Below, piece after piece: positions 18,697-28,031 of a stretch of DNA of 64,000 bases. The stretch is taken from positions 4,712,001 to 4,776,000 of the forward strand of contig NZ_JALDST010000001.1 of NCBI RefSeq assembly GCF_022747945.1, in the 5' to 3' direction. Each line of letters opens with the position of its first letter. Within the stretch, counting starts at the first letter, position 1. The stretch is from Micromonospora sp. R77. GTDB taxonomy: Bacteria > Actinomycetota > Actinomycetes > Mycobacteriales > Micromonosporaceae. Made by a program: the position numbers and the translations under genes. The notes beneath the pieces are model-generated. The model saw only the letters and a program-made list of their open reading frames with translations, was not told the origin of the DNA and did no database searches.

Positions 18697-19548
18697 GTGA
18701 AGATCCTGTCCATCCAGTCCTCGGTCGCCTACGGCCACGTCGGCAACTCGGCGGCCGTGTTTCCCCTCCAGCGGCTCGGGCACGAGGTCTGGCCCGTCCT
18801 GACGGTCCACTTCTCCAACCACACCGGGTACGGCGCGTGGCGGGGGCCGCTGCTGGCCCCCGCCGACGTGGCCGAGGTGATCGCCGGCATCGCCGACCGC
18901 GGGGTGCTCGGCACCGCCGACGCCGTGCTCTCCGGCTACCAGGGCGACCCGGCGATGGGCGCGGTCGTCCTCGACGCGGTGGACCAGGTCAAGGCGGCCA
19001 ACCCGGACGCGGTGTACTGCTGCGACCCGGTGATGGGCGACGTCGGCCGGGGGATGTTCGTCCGGCCGGGCATCCCGGAATATCTGCGGGACACCGTCGT
19101 GCCGCGCGCGGACATCATCACCCCGAACCAGTTCGAGCTGGAGTTCCTCGCCGGCCGGACCACCGGCACGCTGCCGGAACTGCTCGCGGCCGTCGACGTG
19201 GTACGCGAGACCGGACCACGGCACGTCCTGGTCACCAGCGTGCTGCACGGCGAGCTGCCGGCGGGGTCGCTGGAGGTGGTGGCCGTCTCCGACGAGGGCG
19301 CCTGGGCGGTGACCACGCCGCTGCTGCCGATCAGCCCGAACGGCGGCGGCGACGTCACCGCGGCGCTCTATCTGGCGCACCTGTGGAGCACGGGCTCGCC
19401 CGCGACGGCGCTGGAACGCACCGTCTCGGCCGTCTTCGCCGTGCTGGAGGCGACCCTCGCGGCGGGCACCCGGGAACTCCAACTGGTCGCGGCCCAGGAC
19501 GCGATCGCCGCGCCGCCGGCCCGGTTCACCGCCCGTCGACTGCGCTGA
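18697..19548 (+). CDS. pdxY: pyridoxal kinase PdxY
   Basis: Cytoplasmic ribokinase-fold kinase of 283 aa that phosphorylates pyridoxal to PLP in vitamin B6 salvage. Diagnostic segments: SIQSSVAYGHVGNSAA at the N-terminus (pyridoxal-binding Ser), VYCCDPVMGD, ITPNQFELEFLAG, and GGGDVTAALYLAHL with the catalytic Asp of the G-G-D motif. GTG start 49 bases after the GH3 gene. It is followed by a strong hairpin, so it may be co-transcribed with GH3 without functional linkage. Confidence 0.93.
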   Translation: MKILSIQSSVAYGHVGNSAAVFPLQRLGHEVWPVLTVHFSNHTGYGAWRGPLLAPADVAEVIAGIADRGVLGTADAVLSGYQGDPAMGAVVLDAVDQVKAANPDAVYCCDPVMGDVGRGMFVRPGIPEYLRDTVVPRADIITPNQFELEFLAGRTTGTLPELLAAVDVVRETGPRHVLVTSVLHGELPAGSLEVVAVSDEGAWAVTTPLLPISPNGGGDVTAALYLAHLWSTGSPATALERTVSAVFAVLEATLAAGTRELQLVAAQDAIAAPPARFTARRLR

Positions 19549-19552
19549 CCCC

Positions 19553-19587
19553 CCCCACGGGCCGGCGAGGACGACCGGCCCGCGGGG
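19553..19587. terminator. bidirectional hairpin between pdxY and the oxidoreductase
   Basis: Arms 19553-19565 and 19575-19587 pair over 13 positions with a single G-T type mismatch (core GGGCCGG/CCGGCCC) and a 9-base loop. It sits between convergent genes, 5 and 19 bases from their stops. Confidence 0.65.
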
Positions 19588-19605
19588 GACCTCGTCGCCG
19601 GCGGG

Positions 19606-20529
19606 TCAGCCGGTACGCAGCACGACCCGGCCCCGGTTGGCGCGGGCCCTGACCAGCTCGACGGCCTCGCCGATCCGGTCGAGCGGGAAGTCGGTGTGCC
19701 GGGGCTCCAGCCGGCCGGCGGCGAGCAGGTCCCACAGCTCGGCCCGGTGCCGCTCGACCACGTCCTGCCGGGACCGGTGGAGCTGACCGATGGTGAACCC
19801 GACGACCGACCGGGCACCGTCGAGCAGGGCGCCGACGTCGACACCGCCACCGCCGGCGCTGAACGCGACGAGCCGGCCGAACGGCGCGAGCGCCGCCACC
19901 CCGCGCCGCACCAGCTCGCCGCCGACCCCGTCGAGCAGCACGTCAACCGGCTCGCCCCAGGACGGCTCGGCGTACGTCACCACCTCGTCGGCACCGCACC
20001 GACGGACGAAGTCGGACTTGTCCGCCGCGCCGACGGCCGCGACCACCCGGGCCGCGCCGAGCGCCCGCGCCAGCTGCACGGCCAGGTGACCGGTGCCGCT
20101 GGCCGCTGCGGTCACGAGCACCGACTCACCCGGTGCGAAATGGCCCGCCCGCAGGGTGCTCAGGGCGATCAGACCGCCCCGGACCAGCGCCAGTGCCGTC
20201 GCCGCGTCCACCTCGGCAGGGACGCGGCCGACCAGCCGGGGATCGGCGACCACCAGATCGGCGAAGGCGTCGGCGAACACGACGCCACCGACCCGGTCGC
20301 CGACCTCGAACCCGGACACGTCGGCACCCCGCCCCACGACCGTGCCGACGACCTCGCCGCCCGGCCGGACCGGCTCGCCGCGTGCGCCGGCCGCCGCCAG
20401 CAGCCGGACCAGGGCGACACCGACGCCGGCGGCCTCGACGCGGAGCAGCAGCTGCCCCGGTCCCGGCAGCGGGGGCGGCTCCTCGACGACCTCGGCCGGG
20501 CGGCCGGCCGCGAAACAGATCCTGCGCAC
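19606..20529 (-). CDS. zinc-binding-dehydrogenase family, quinone-oxidoreductase-like
   Basis: Medium-chain dehydrogenase/reductase, 307 aa. N-terminal GroES-like domain (PGPGQLLLRVEAAGVGV, GEVVGTVVGRG) and NADPH-binding Rossmann domain (VLVTAAASGTGHLAVQLARALGA). No catalytic-zinc Cys or structural four-Cys lobe is visible, which fits the zinc-free QOR group that reduces quinones or enones. The GTG at 20529 is preferred: AAGGA lies 7 bases upstream and the protein begins in the usual place. It is divergent from dhaK. Confidence 0.85.
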   Translation of the reverse strand: MRRICFAAGRPAEVVEEPPPLPGPGQLLLRVEAAGVGVALVRLLAAAGARGEPVRPGGEVVGTVVGRGADVSGFEVGDRVGGVVFADAFADLVVADPRLVGRVPAEVDAATALALVRGGLIALSTLRAGHFAPGESVLVTAAASGTGHLAVQLARALGAARVVAAVGAADKSDFVRRCGADEVVTYAEPSWGEPVDVLLDGVGGELVRRGVAALAPFGRLVAFSAGGGGVDVGALLDGARSVVGFTIGQLHRSRQDVVERHRAELWDLLAAGRLEPRHTDFPLDRIGEAVELVRARANRGRVVLRTG

Positions 20530-20778
20530 CACGGAGTCCTTCCGCCGAACATCCCGTCCTCGGCCGGCCCTGCGGCCCGCCACCCGTGAACGCCGTCGAC
20601 GCTCCACGCAATGGGAGTCTCCGGGCCCGGCGCGGAGTGCGGCAAACGGTTTCTGACCGGTGCGCCTTTAGCACGCCCCCGCAAGCGGCGGGCCGGTCGC
20701 GGTGGACAGGCGACCGGGATGCGCCTAGCGTCCGACATCGTCGATCACCCCGGCGAGGCTGACGAGGACGGGACGCGC
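20530..20778. promoter_or_regulatory. divergent control region oxidoreductase/dhaK
   Basis: A 249-base intergenic region. AAACGGTTT (20644-20652) has palindromic arms AAAC/GTTT and resembles LacI-family operators, which would suit control of the dhaK cluster by a sugar repressor. I see no confident -10/-35 pair. Weak evidence. Confidence 0.25.
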
Positions 20779-21780
20779 ATGAGCCGACGACAGTTCGTCA
20801 ACGACCCCGAGCACGTCGTACCGGAGGCGTTGGAGGGTTACGTCCTGGCCCACCCGGGACTGCTGCACCTGCACCCCGACCCGGCGTACGTCACCCGGGC
20901 CAAGCCGGCCGGCGACAAGGTGGCGCTGGTGTCCGGCGGCGGCTCCGGGCACGAACCGCTGCACGTCGGGTTCGTCGGCACGGGCATGCTCGACGCCGCC
21001 GTCCCCGGTGCGGTCTTCGCCAGCCCCACCGCCCTGCAGGTGGCCGCCGCCACGACCGCGGTGGACACCGGTCGCGGGGTGCTGCACATCGTCAAGAACT
21101 ACACCGGTGACGTGCTGAACTTCCGGATCGCCGCCGAGATCGCCGCCGACGACGGGATCGAGGTCGAGCAGGTGCTGGTCGACGACGACCTGGCCTCCGA
21201 GCGGGCGGACGGCGAGGGCCCCGGCCGGCGCGGCACCGCCGCCGTCGTGGTGGTCGAGAAGCTCTGCGGTGCCCTCGCCGAGCGGGGCGCGACCCTCGCC
21301 GACGTCGCGACGTTCGGCCGGACGCTGGTCGGGCAGGCGCGCAGCATGGGTGTCGCGCTGGCCGCCGGCGCGCACCCCGGTGACAGCGAGCCGGCCTGGC
21401 TGCTGGCCGCCGACGAGGTCGAGCTGGGCGTCGGCATCCACGGCGAACGCGGGGTCGGCCGCCGCCCCTTCGCCGGCGCCGACGAACTCGCCGCCGACCT
21501 GCTCGACCGGCTGGTCGGGGCACTCGGCCTGGCCCGCGGGGACGACGTCCTGGTGGTGGTGAACGGGCTCGGGGCGACCCACGGACTGGAACTCGCGCTC
21601 GTGCACCGCGCCGTGCACCACCAGCTCGCCGGCCGGGGCGTCCGGGTGGCCCGCAGCCTGGTCGGGCCGTACGTCACGTCGCTCGACATGGCGGGCCTGT
21701 CGATCACCCTCGTCCGCGCGGACGACGAGCGCGTCGCCCTCTGGGACGCGCCGGTCCGCACCCCGGCCCTGACCTGGTGA
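20779..21780 (+). CDS. dhaK: dihydroxyacetone kinase substrate-binding subunit DhaK
   Basis: A 333-residue protein of full DhaK length. It binds dihydroxyacetone covalently as a hemiaminal to a His while the partner subunit transfers phosphate. Visible: GGGSGHEPLHVGFVG with the catalytic His (about residue 58), NYTGDVLNF with the active-site Asp (about 111), and GIHGERGVGR holding the substrate-binding His. The ATG at 20779 is used because the longer frame upstream has no family similarity. dhaL follows 10 bases later. A DhaM phosphotransfer subunit is not in the window. Confidence 0.93.
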   Translation: MSRRQFVNDPEHVVPEALEGYVLAHPGLLHLHPDPAYVTRAKPAGDKVALVSGGGSGHEPLHVGFVGTGMLDAAVPGAVFASPTALQVAAATTAVDTGRGVLHIVKNYTGDVLNFRIAAEIAADDGIEVEQVLVDDDLASERADGEGPGRRGTAAVVVVEKLCGALAERGATLADVATFGRTLVGQARSMGVALAAGAHPGDSEPAWLLAADEVELGVGIHGERGVGRRPFAGADELAADLLDRLVGALGLARGDDVLVVVNGLGATHGLELALVHRAVHHQLAGRGVRVARSLVGPYVTSLDMAGLSITLVRADDERVALWDAPVRTPALTW

Positions 21781-21790
21781 GAGGACCATC

Positions 21791-22405
21791 ATGACCAGCG
21801 ACACCATGGACGCCGCCGACGCCCGCGCCTGGATGCAGCGGTTCTTCGCGGCGTTCGACCGGGAACAGCAGGCGCTCACCGACCTCGACCGGCGCTCCGG
21901 CGACGGCGACTTCGGCGCGAACCTGCGCTCCGCGCTCGGCCGGGCCCGTACGGCGCTGGAGGACGCGCAGACCGCCACGCCCGGCGACGTGCTGGACGTC
22001 GTCTCCACCGCGTTCCTGCACACCGGCGGCACGTCGGGACCCCTGTTCGGCATGTGGTTCCGGCAGCTGGCGAAGGCCACCCGTACGGACGCCGTCGGGG
22101 TGGCCGAGCTGGCCCGGGGCTTCGCCGACGGGACCGCCACCGTGCGCCGGCTCGGCGGCGCGAAGCCCGGGGACAAGACGATGGTGGACGCGATGGTGCC
22201 GGCCACCGAGGCGCTGTCGGCCGCCACCGGTGGACTCGCGGACGCCCTGGCCGCCGCGGCCGTCGCGGCCCGCGCGGGAGCCGGGTCGACGGCCGACATG
22301 CTGGCCAACCGGGGCCGGGCGAGCTATGTCGGTGAGGTCGCCCGCGGGGTCCTCGACCCGGGTGCCGTCGCGGTCGCCCTGCTCGTGGAGAGCCTCCGCG
22401 GCTAG
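21791..22405 (+). CDS. dhaL: dihydroxyacetone kinase ADP/ATP-binding subunit DhaL
   Basis: A 204-residue partner of DhaK. The Mg-binding loop SGDGDFGANLR (about residues 36-46) and the HTGGTSGPLFG helix-capping motif (about 77-87) are intact, as are GDKTMVDAM and GRASYVGE near the C-terminus. It should supply phosphate to the DhaK-bound ketone, producing dihydroxyacetone phosphate or a related ketose phosphate. Ten-base spacing from dhaK shows co-transcription. Confidence 0.93.
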   Translation: MTSDTMDAADARAWMQRFFAAFDREQQALTDLDRRSGDGDFGANLRSALGRARTALEDAQTATPGDVLDVVSTAFLHTGGTSGPLFGMWFRQLAKATRTDAVGVAELARGFADGTATVRRLGGAKPGDKTMVDAMVPATEALSAATGGLADALAAAAVAARAGAGSTADMLANRGRASYVGEVARGVLDPGAVAVALLVESLRG

Positions 22406-22548
22406 CCCGGTACTGGGCAATGTTCTAGTCATCGCTCCGGCCCGACCGGCCCGGCGCGGCCGAGGTTGACAGCCATCGACCCGTGATGGACCCTCCAGCT
22501 GCGCCGGCCGGCACCGTGGCCGGCGGACCCGGGCAGTGAGGGATGTGG

Positions 22549-23559
22549 ATGCGCACCATCGACTGGCGGGACGGTCGGATCATCGCGATCGACCAGACCC
22601 GGCTACCGCACGAGGTCGAGTTCCTGGAGATCGACACCGTCGAGGACCTGATCGCCGCGATCCGGTCGCTGGCGATCCGGGGCGCGCCCGCGATCGGCGT
22701 CGCCGGTGGCCTCGGGGTGGCCCTCGCCGCCCGGCTGCACGCCGATCCCCGCGAGCTGAGCGCGGCCGTCGACGCGATCCGGGCCGCCCGCCCCACCGCC
22801 GTCAACCTCGCCTGGGGCGTCGACCGGGTCCGCGCCCGGCTCGACGCCGACGGCCCGGACGCGGCCCGTACCGAGGCGCTGGCGATGCTGGCGGAGGACG
22901 CCCGCTGCTGCCGGGAACTCAGCGAGCGGGGCGCCCGCTGGCTGGTCGAGACGGTGGGACCCGAGGTGGCGGTGCAGACCCACTGCAACGCCGGCGCCCT
23001 GGCCACCGTCGAGTGGGGCACCGCGCTCGGCGTGGTCCGGTCCCTCCAGGAGCACGGCGCGCTCACCCACGTGTACGCCTCGGAGACCCGCCCGCTGCTG
23101 CAGGGCGCCCGGCTGACCGTGTGGGAGCTGGCCCAGATCGGCGTGCCGCACACCCTGGTCGTGGACTCGGCCGCCGCGTCCGTCCTCGCCCAGGGCCTGG
23201 TCGACGCGGTCGTGGTGGGCGCGGACCGGATCACCGCCAACGGCGATGTGATCAACAAGGTGGGCACGTACCCGCTGGCGCTGGCGGCGGCCCGGGCCGG
23301 GGTGCCGATGGTGGTCGCCGCCCCGGAGTCCACCGTCGACCTGGCCACCCCGTCCGGCCGGGACGTGCACATCGAGGTACGCGACCCCGAGGAGATCACC
23401 GCGCTGGGGGCGGTGGCGCTGGCCCCGAAGGGCACCGGCACCCTGAACTACGCGTTCGACGTGACCCCGGCGGACCTGGTCACCGCCATCGTCACCGAAC
23501 GTCGGGTCATCCTGCCGGCCGCCGGTGGCCGCCCCGACGACCCCACCGACCGGGCCTGA
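22549..23559 (+). CDS. mtnA: S-methyl-5-thioribose-1-phosphate isomerase-family enzyme MtnA
   Basis: An aldose-1-phosphate to ketose-1-phosphate isomerase of about 336 aa. Family motifs present: RGAPAIGVAGGLG, HCNAGALATVEWGTALGV with the catalytic Cys, and VGADRITANGDVINKVGTYP with the catalytic Asp. The ATG at 22549 is favoured because GAGGG lies 6 bases ahead; an ATG six bases earlier overlaps that site. In methionine salvage MtnA converts methylthioribose-1-phosphate. Placed beside a class II aldolase, it may instead serve the DHAP shunt for methylthioribose or 5-deoxyribose. No other methionine-salvage gene is nearby. Confidence 0.9.
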   Translation: MRTIDWRDGRIIAIDQTRLPHEVEFLEIDTVEDLIAAIRSLAIRGAPAIGVAGGLGVALAARLHADPRELSAAVDAIRAARPTAVNLAWGVDRVRARLDADGPDAARTEALAMLAEDARCCRELSERGARWLVETVGPEVAVQTHCNAGALATVEWGTALGVVRSLQEHGALTHVYASETRPLLQGARLTVWELAQIGVPHTLVVDSAAASVLAQGLVDAVVVGADRITANGDVINKVGTYPLALAAARAGVPMVVAAPESTVDLATPSGRDVHIEVRDPEEITALGAVALAPKGTGTLNYAFDVTPADLVTAIVTERRVILPAAGGRPDDPTDRA

Positions 23560-23591
23560 CCCGGCCCGACCCTCCCGCGAGGAGCACCCCG

Positions 23592-25550
23592 ATGCGCAAC
23601 CGCTGGTCCACCGCCGACGCCCCGGACGGCTCCGCCCCGCTGGCCCGACTCGTGTACGCGTCCCGGCTGCTCGGCGCCGACACCGACCTGGTGCTGCACG
23701 GCGGGGGGAACACCTCGGTCAAGACGACCGTCACCGATCTCACCGGGGAACCGGTGCCGGTGCTGCACGTCAAGGGCAGCGGCTCCGACCTGGCGACGAT
23801 GGACGCGTCCGGCTTCACCGCGCTGCGGCTGGACCGGCTGCGGGCGCTGCTGCGGCTGGAGCGGCTCGGCGACAGCGACATGATGAACGAGTTGCGCTGC
23901 GCCCGCCTCGACGCGACCGCACCCGACCCGAGCGTGGAGACGCTGCTGCACGCGCTGCTGCCGCACCCGGCGGTGCTGCACAGCCACGCCGACGCGCTGC
24001 TCGCCCTCACCAACCAGCCGGACGGCGCCCGGCTCGCCGAGGAGCTGTACGGCGACAGCGTGGTCGTGGTGCCGTACATCATGCCGGGTTTCGACCTGGC
24101 CCGGCGCTGCGCGGACCTGTACCCGGCGCGTGCCCACGCCGGGACGGTCGGCATGGTCCTGCTCAACCACGGGCTGTTCACCTTCGGCGCGGACGCCGAG
24201 GAGGCCTACCACCGGCACATCGAACTGGTCAGCCGGGCCGAGGAGCGGATGGGGCTGCCCCGGCCCCGGGTCGCGCCCGCCGCGCCCCGGCCGGTGGACC
24301 GGACGCGGCTGGCCCGGCTGCGCGGCGAGGTCTCCGCCACGGCGGGTGCCCCGATGCTGCTGCGTCGGCACGAGGACCCGGCGGTGCGGGCGTTCCTGGA
24401 CCGACCCGACCTCGCGGCGGTCGCCACCCGGGGCCCGGTCACCCCCGACCACGTGCTGCGCACCAAGCGGATCCCGCTGGTCGGCACCGACGTGGCCGGC
24501 TACGCCGACGCCTACCGCCGGCACGTCGACCGGCACCGGTCCCGGGCCCGCACCACGCTGACCATGCTCGACCCCGCGCCCCGGGTGATCCTCGACCCGG
24601 AGCTGGGGATGCTCACCGCAGGCCGGTCGGCGGCCGAGACCGGGATGGCCCGGGACATCTACCGGCACACCGTCGACGTGATCGAGGCGGCCGAGGCGGT
24701 CGGCGGCTACCAGGCGCTGCCCGAGCAGGACATCTTCGACCTGGAGTACTGGGAGCTGGAGCAGGCGAAGCTGCGCCGGGGCGGCCCGGTCAAGGAATTC
24801 GCCGGCGAGGTGGCCGTGGTGACCGGGGCCGCCTCGGGCATCGGGCGGGCCTGCGCCGAGGCGCTCCTGGCCCGCGGGGCCTGCGTGGTGGCCCTGGACC
24901 GGGACCCGTCGGTCGCCGCGTCCGACGGGCCGGCCCGGCTCGGCCTGACCGTCGACGTCACCGACGGCAAGGCCGTCGACGCCGCCCTGGACGCCGCCGT
25001 GGACCGGTTCGGCGGGGTCGACATGGTGGTGGCGGCGGCCGGGATCTTCCCGGCCAGCCGGGCGATCGCCGAGCTGGACCCGGACGAGTGGCGGCGCAGC
25101 ATGGCGGTGAACGCGGAATCCGTGGCGTACCTCTTCGCCCGGACCCACCCGCTGCTGGCGCTCGCGCCCCGGGGCGGCCGGGTCGTCGTGGTCGCCTCGC
25201 GCAACGCCCTGGCCCCCGGGCCCGGCGCGGTCGCCTACTCCGCCTCGAAGGCGGCGGTGACCCAGGTGGCGCGGGTGGCGGCGCTGGAATGGGCGGGCGA
25301 CGGCATCCGGGTGAACGTGCTGCACCCCGACGCGGTCTTCGACACCGGGCTGTGGAGCGCCGAGGTGCTCGAGGCCCGGGCCCGGCACTACGGGCTGACC
25401 GTGGCGGAGTACAAGCGGCGGAACCTGCTCGGTGCCGAGATCACCAGCGCCCGGGTCGGCGAGCTGGCCGCCACCCTCTGCGGGGAGACCTTCGCCGCCA
25501 CCACCGGCGCGCAGCTCACCGTGGACGGCGGGAACGAGCGGGTGATCTGA
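23592..25550 (+). CDS. bifunctional class II aldolase / short-chain dehydrogenase
   Basis: A 652-residue fusion. Residues 1 to about 395 form a FucA/RhaD-type class II aldolase (HGGGNTSVK, VKGSGSDL, zinc ligands in HSHADALL and LNHGLFTFG). Residues from about 405 form an SDR with TGAASGIG, NAESVAY and the YSASK active site near 548. It resembles the rhamnulose-1-phosphate aldolase/lactaldehyde dehydrogenase fusions (RhaEW/YuxG type): the ketose-1-phosphate is split to DHAP plus an aldehyde, which the SDR then oxidises or reduces. It starts 32 bases after mtnA and is the last gene of the dhaKL-mtnA run. Confidence 0.9.
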   Translation: MRNRWSTADAPDGSAPLARLVYASRLLGADTDLVLHGGGNTSVKTTVTDLTGEPVPVLHVKGSGSDLATMDASGFTALRLDRLRALLRLERLGDSDMMNELRCARLDATAPDPSVETLLHALLPHPAVLHSHADALLALTNQPDGARLAEELYGDSVVVVPYIMPGFDLARRCADLYPARAHAGTVGMVLLNHGLFTFGADAEEAYHRHIELVSRAEERMGLPRPRVAPAAPRPVDRTRLARLRGEVSATAGAPMLLRRHEDPAVRAFLDRPDLAAVATRGPVTPDHVLRTKRIPLVGTDVAGYADAYRRHVDRHRSRARTTLTMLDPAPRVILDPELGMLTAGRSAAETGMARDIYRHTVDVIEAAEAVGGYQALPEQDIFDLEYWELEQAKLRRGGPVKEFAGEVAVVTGAASGIGRACAEALLARGACVVALDRDPSVAASDGPARLGLTVDVTDGKAVDAALDAAVDRFGGVDMVVAAAGIFPASRAIAELDPDEWRRSMAVNAESVAYLFARTHPLLALAPRGGRVVVVASRNALAPGPGAVAYSASKAAVTQVARVAALEWAGDGIRVNVLHPDAVFDTGLWSAEVLEARARHYGLTVAEYKRRNLLGAEITSARVGELAATLCGETFAATTGAQLTVDGGNERVI

Positions 25551-25594
25551 GACCTGGTGTGCGTACGGCGGGCGGCACTGGGCAGACTGGGGTG

Positions 25595-27227
25595 ATGCCC
25601 CCCGCCGCGCACGCCGCCCGTCGCCGTCGTACCCGTGTCGTCGTCGCAGCGGTCGCGGCCCTCGCCGTGGTGGTCGCGGGCGCGCCTGGGCGCTGCGCGA
25701 CCGGGGGGACGGCGAGCGCCGCCCACCGGCGCGCACCGCCGTCGACGCGGCCGGGTGCGGGGACGCACGGCCACGGCGGTACGCGAGCTGCGCGGCATGT
25801 GGATCACCACGGTGAACAACATCGACTGGCCGAGCCGGCGCGGGTTGCCGGCCGAGGCGGCGCGGGCCGAGTTCCGCGGCTGGCTGGACCTGGCCGTGCG
25901 GCGCCACCACAACGCCGTCTTCGTGCACGTGCGGCCCAGTGGGGACGCGCTCTGGCCGTCGGCGTACGCGCCGTGGTCGGAGTGGCTGACCGGCCGGCGC
26001 GACGGCCGCGACCCGGGCTGGGACCCGATGGCGTTCATGGTCGCCGAGGCGCACGCCCGCAACCTGGAGTTCCACGCCTGGTTCAACCCGTACCGGGGCG
26101 GGCAGCCGGCCACCGTGGGTGGGCCCGGCCCCCGGCTCGACCAGCTCGCGCCGAACCACCCGCTGCGGCAGCACCCCGACTGGGTGGTCACCTATCCCAG
26201 CGCCGACAAGCCCGGCAGCCGGCTCTACTTCAACCCCGGCATCCCCGCGGCGCGCACCTTCGTCGAGGACTCGATGCTGGAGGCCGTCACCCGGTACGAC
26301 GTCGACGGGGTGCACTTCGACGACTTCTTCTACCCGTACCCGGAGGCCGGGCAGGACTTCCCGGACGGCGCGGCGTTCGCCCGGTACGGCCGGCGGTTCG
26401 CCGACCGGCACGCCTGGCGACGGGAGAACGTGAACACCCTGGTCCGCGAGATGAGCGAGCGGATCAAGGCGGTCAAGCCGTGGGTGAAGTTCGGCATCAG
26501 CCCGTTCGGCATCTGGCGCAACCAGCGCACCGACCGGACCGGTTCGCCGACCGCCGGGCTGCAGAGCTACGACGACATCCATGCCGACACCCGGCTCTGG
26601 GTACGCCGGCAGTGGCTCGACTACGTCGTGCCGCAGCTCTACTGGCACATCGGCTTCGGCAAGGCCGACTACGCCAAGCTGCTGCCCTGGTGGGCGGCCA
26701 CGGTGAAGGGCACCCGGGTGCAGCTCTACATCGGCCAGGCCGACTACCGGGTGGGGGAGCGGGGTGCTTGGCGTGACCCGGCCGAACTGGACCGGCAGCT
26801 CACCCTCAACCGCCGGTACGGCGTATCCGGCAGCGTCCACTTCAGCGCCACCCAGGTACGCGCCGACAAGCTCGGTGCGGTCACCCGGTACAGCGGGCAC
26901 CACTACGCCGGCCCGGCGCTGGTGCCCACGATGGCGCAGCTGCCCGCGGCACCGCCGGCCGCGCCCGCCGTCACCGCCGTACGCGGGGAGCAGGCCGGCA
27001 CGGTGGCGTTGACCTGGCGCGGGGATGGCGCCACCAGCTTCGCCGTCTACCGGGTGGACGGCGACACGCTCGCCCTCGTCGGCACCGCGCGGGGCACCGG
27101 CTGGGTCGACCCCGCCGCCCCGGCCGACCGCCCGCTGACCTACTGCGTGTCCGGCCTGGACCGCAGCGGCAACGAGGGCCGGCTCAGCGCACCCGCGTCC
27201 GTCGCCGCACCGCCGCTGTCGCGGTGA
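25595..27227 (+). CDS. secreted GHL10-type (family 10-like) glycosyl hydrolase, frameshift after signal peptide
   Basis: The catalytic region (from about 25780) shows RELRGMWITTVNNIDWPS, VFVHVRPSGDA, FHAWFNPYR, DGVHFDDFFYPYP and KFGISPFGIWRN, the DUF187/GHL10 family that cleaves glycan backbones or acts in cell-wall remodelling. A fibronectin-III-like domain follows near the C-terminus (VALTWRGDGATSFAVYRVDG). In a different frame, the ATG at 25595 opens a clear signal peptide (basic run, then VVVAAVAALAVVVAGAP). The two frames join somewhere between 25695 and 25785, where a six-G run is a likely site of a one-base error. It overlaps the next gene by GTGA. Confidence 0.78.
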
Positions 27228-27766
27228 GCGGCCCCACGCGCATCCTCGTCTACGGGGTGTACGGCGCCGGCAAGTCGACCCTCGCGGCGCGGCTGGCCGA
27301 GCGCCTCGGACTGCCGTGGTATCCGGTCGACGACCTGCTCTGGGAGCCCGGCTGGGTCGAGGTGCCGGTGGACCGGCAGCGCAGCCGGATCGAGGAGATC
27401 TGCCGGCGCGACCGCTGGATCATCGACGGGGCGTACCACGGGTGGCGGGACGTGCCGCTGGCCCGCGCCGACCTGGTGGTCGGCCTCGACTTCTCGCGGT
27501 GGCGCTCCTTCGGGCGGCTGCTGCGCCGCACCGTCGGACGGCTGGTGACGGGGGAGGAGATCTGCAACGGCAACCGTGAGTCGCTGCGCAGCGTGCTGTC
27601 CCGGGACTCGATCCTGCTCTGGCACGTCACCGCGTTCGGCCGGGCCCGGCGACGGATGCGCGCCTGGCAGTGCGACCCGTCCGGGCCGCCGGTGCTGCTG
27701 TTCCGGTCCCCGGCGGCCCTGGACCGCTGGCTGGCCGACCTGCCCGGCGGTGCGGATCAGGGCTGA
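27224..27766 (+). CDS. P-loop kinase of the adenylate kinase/topology-modulation group
   Basis: A 180-residue cytoplasmic nucleotide-binding protein. Walker A GVYGAGKST at about residues 11-19, DDLLWEPGW in the substrate region, and WIIDGAYHGW as the strand-turn typical of FlaR-like adenylate-kinase relatives. The substrate is unknown. The GTG overlaps the TGA of the preceding hydrolase (GTGA), so translation is coupled. Confidence 0.8.
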   Translation: MSGPTRILVYGVYGAGKSTLAARLAERLGLPWYPVDDLLWEPGWVEVPVDRQRSRIEEICRRDRWIIDGAYHGWRDVPLARADLVVGLDFSRWRSFGRLLRRTVGRLVTGEEICNGNRESLRSVLSRDSILLWHVTAFGRARRRMRAWQCDPSGPPVLLFRSPAALDRWLADLPGGADQG

Positions 27767-27900
27767 CCGGCCCGGCGGCGGACCGTCTCGAGCAGCCGCC
27801 GCACGGCGATCCGGTGCCCGCCGGTGCCGATCACGGCCGCCCGGTAGAGCCCGCCGGTCAGGCCGGGGAAGGCGGCAGCCGGGGAAGGTGGAACCCTCGG
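27760..27900 (-). pseudogene. possible 3' remnant of an unidentified gene
   Basis: In the 265-base gap between the kinase and the next membrane protein, the minus strand reads FPGLTGGLYRAAVIGTGGHR followed by a basic helix and TGA (27762-27760). The codon use is coding-like, but no start or upstream domain survives. It may be the C-terminus of a lost enzyme. The rest of 27767-28031 shows nothing I can identify. Confidence 0.25.
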
Positions 27901-28031
27901 CCAGCGGCCGGGGCCCGGACGCCGAGGGCACTGCGGAGCCGACCAGGCGGTTGCAGCCGGGCATCCCGGGCTCCAGTATCGCTCCCGACGCGGGGCAGCG
28001 CGGTACGGCTGGGCTGGTCCATGATGGCCGG

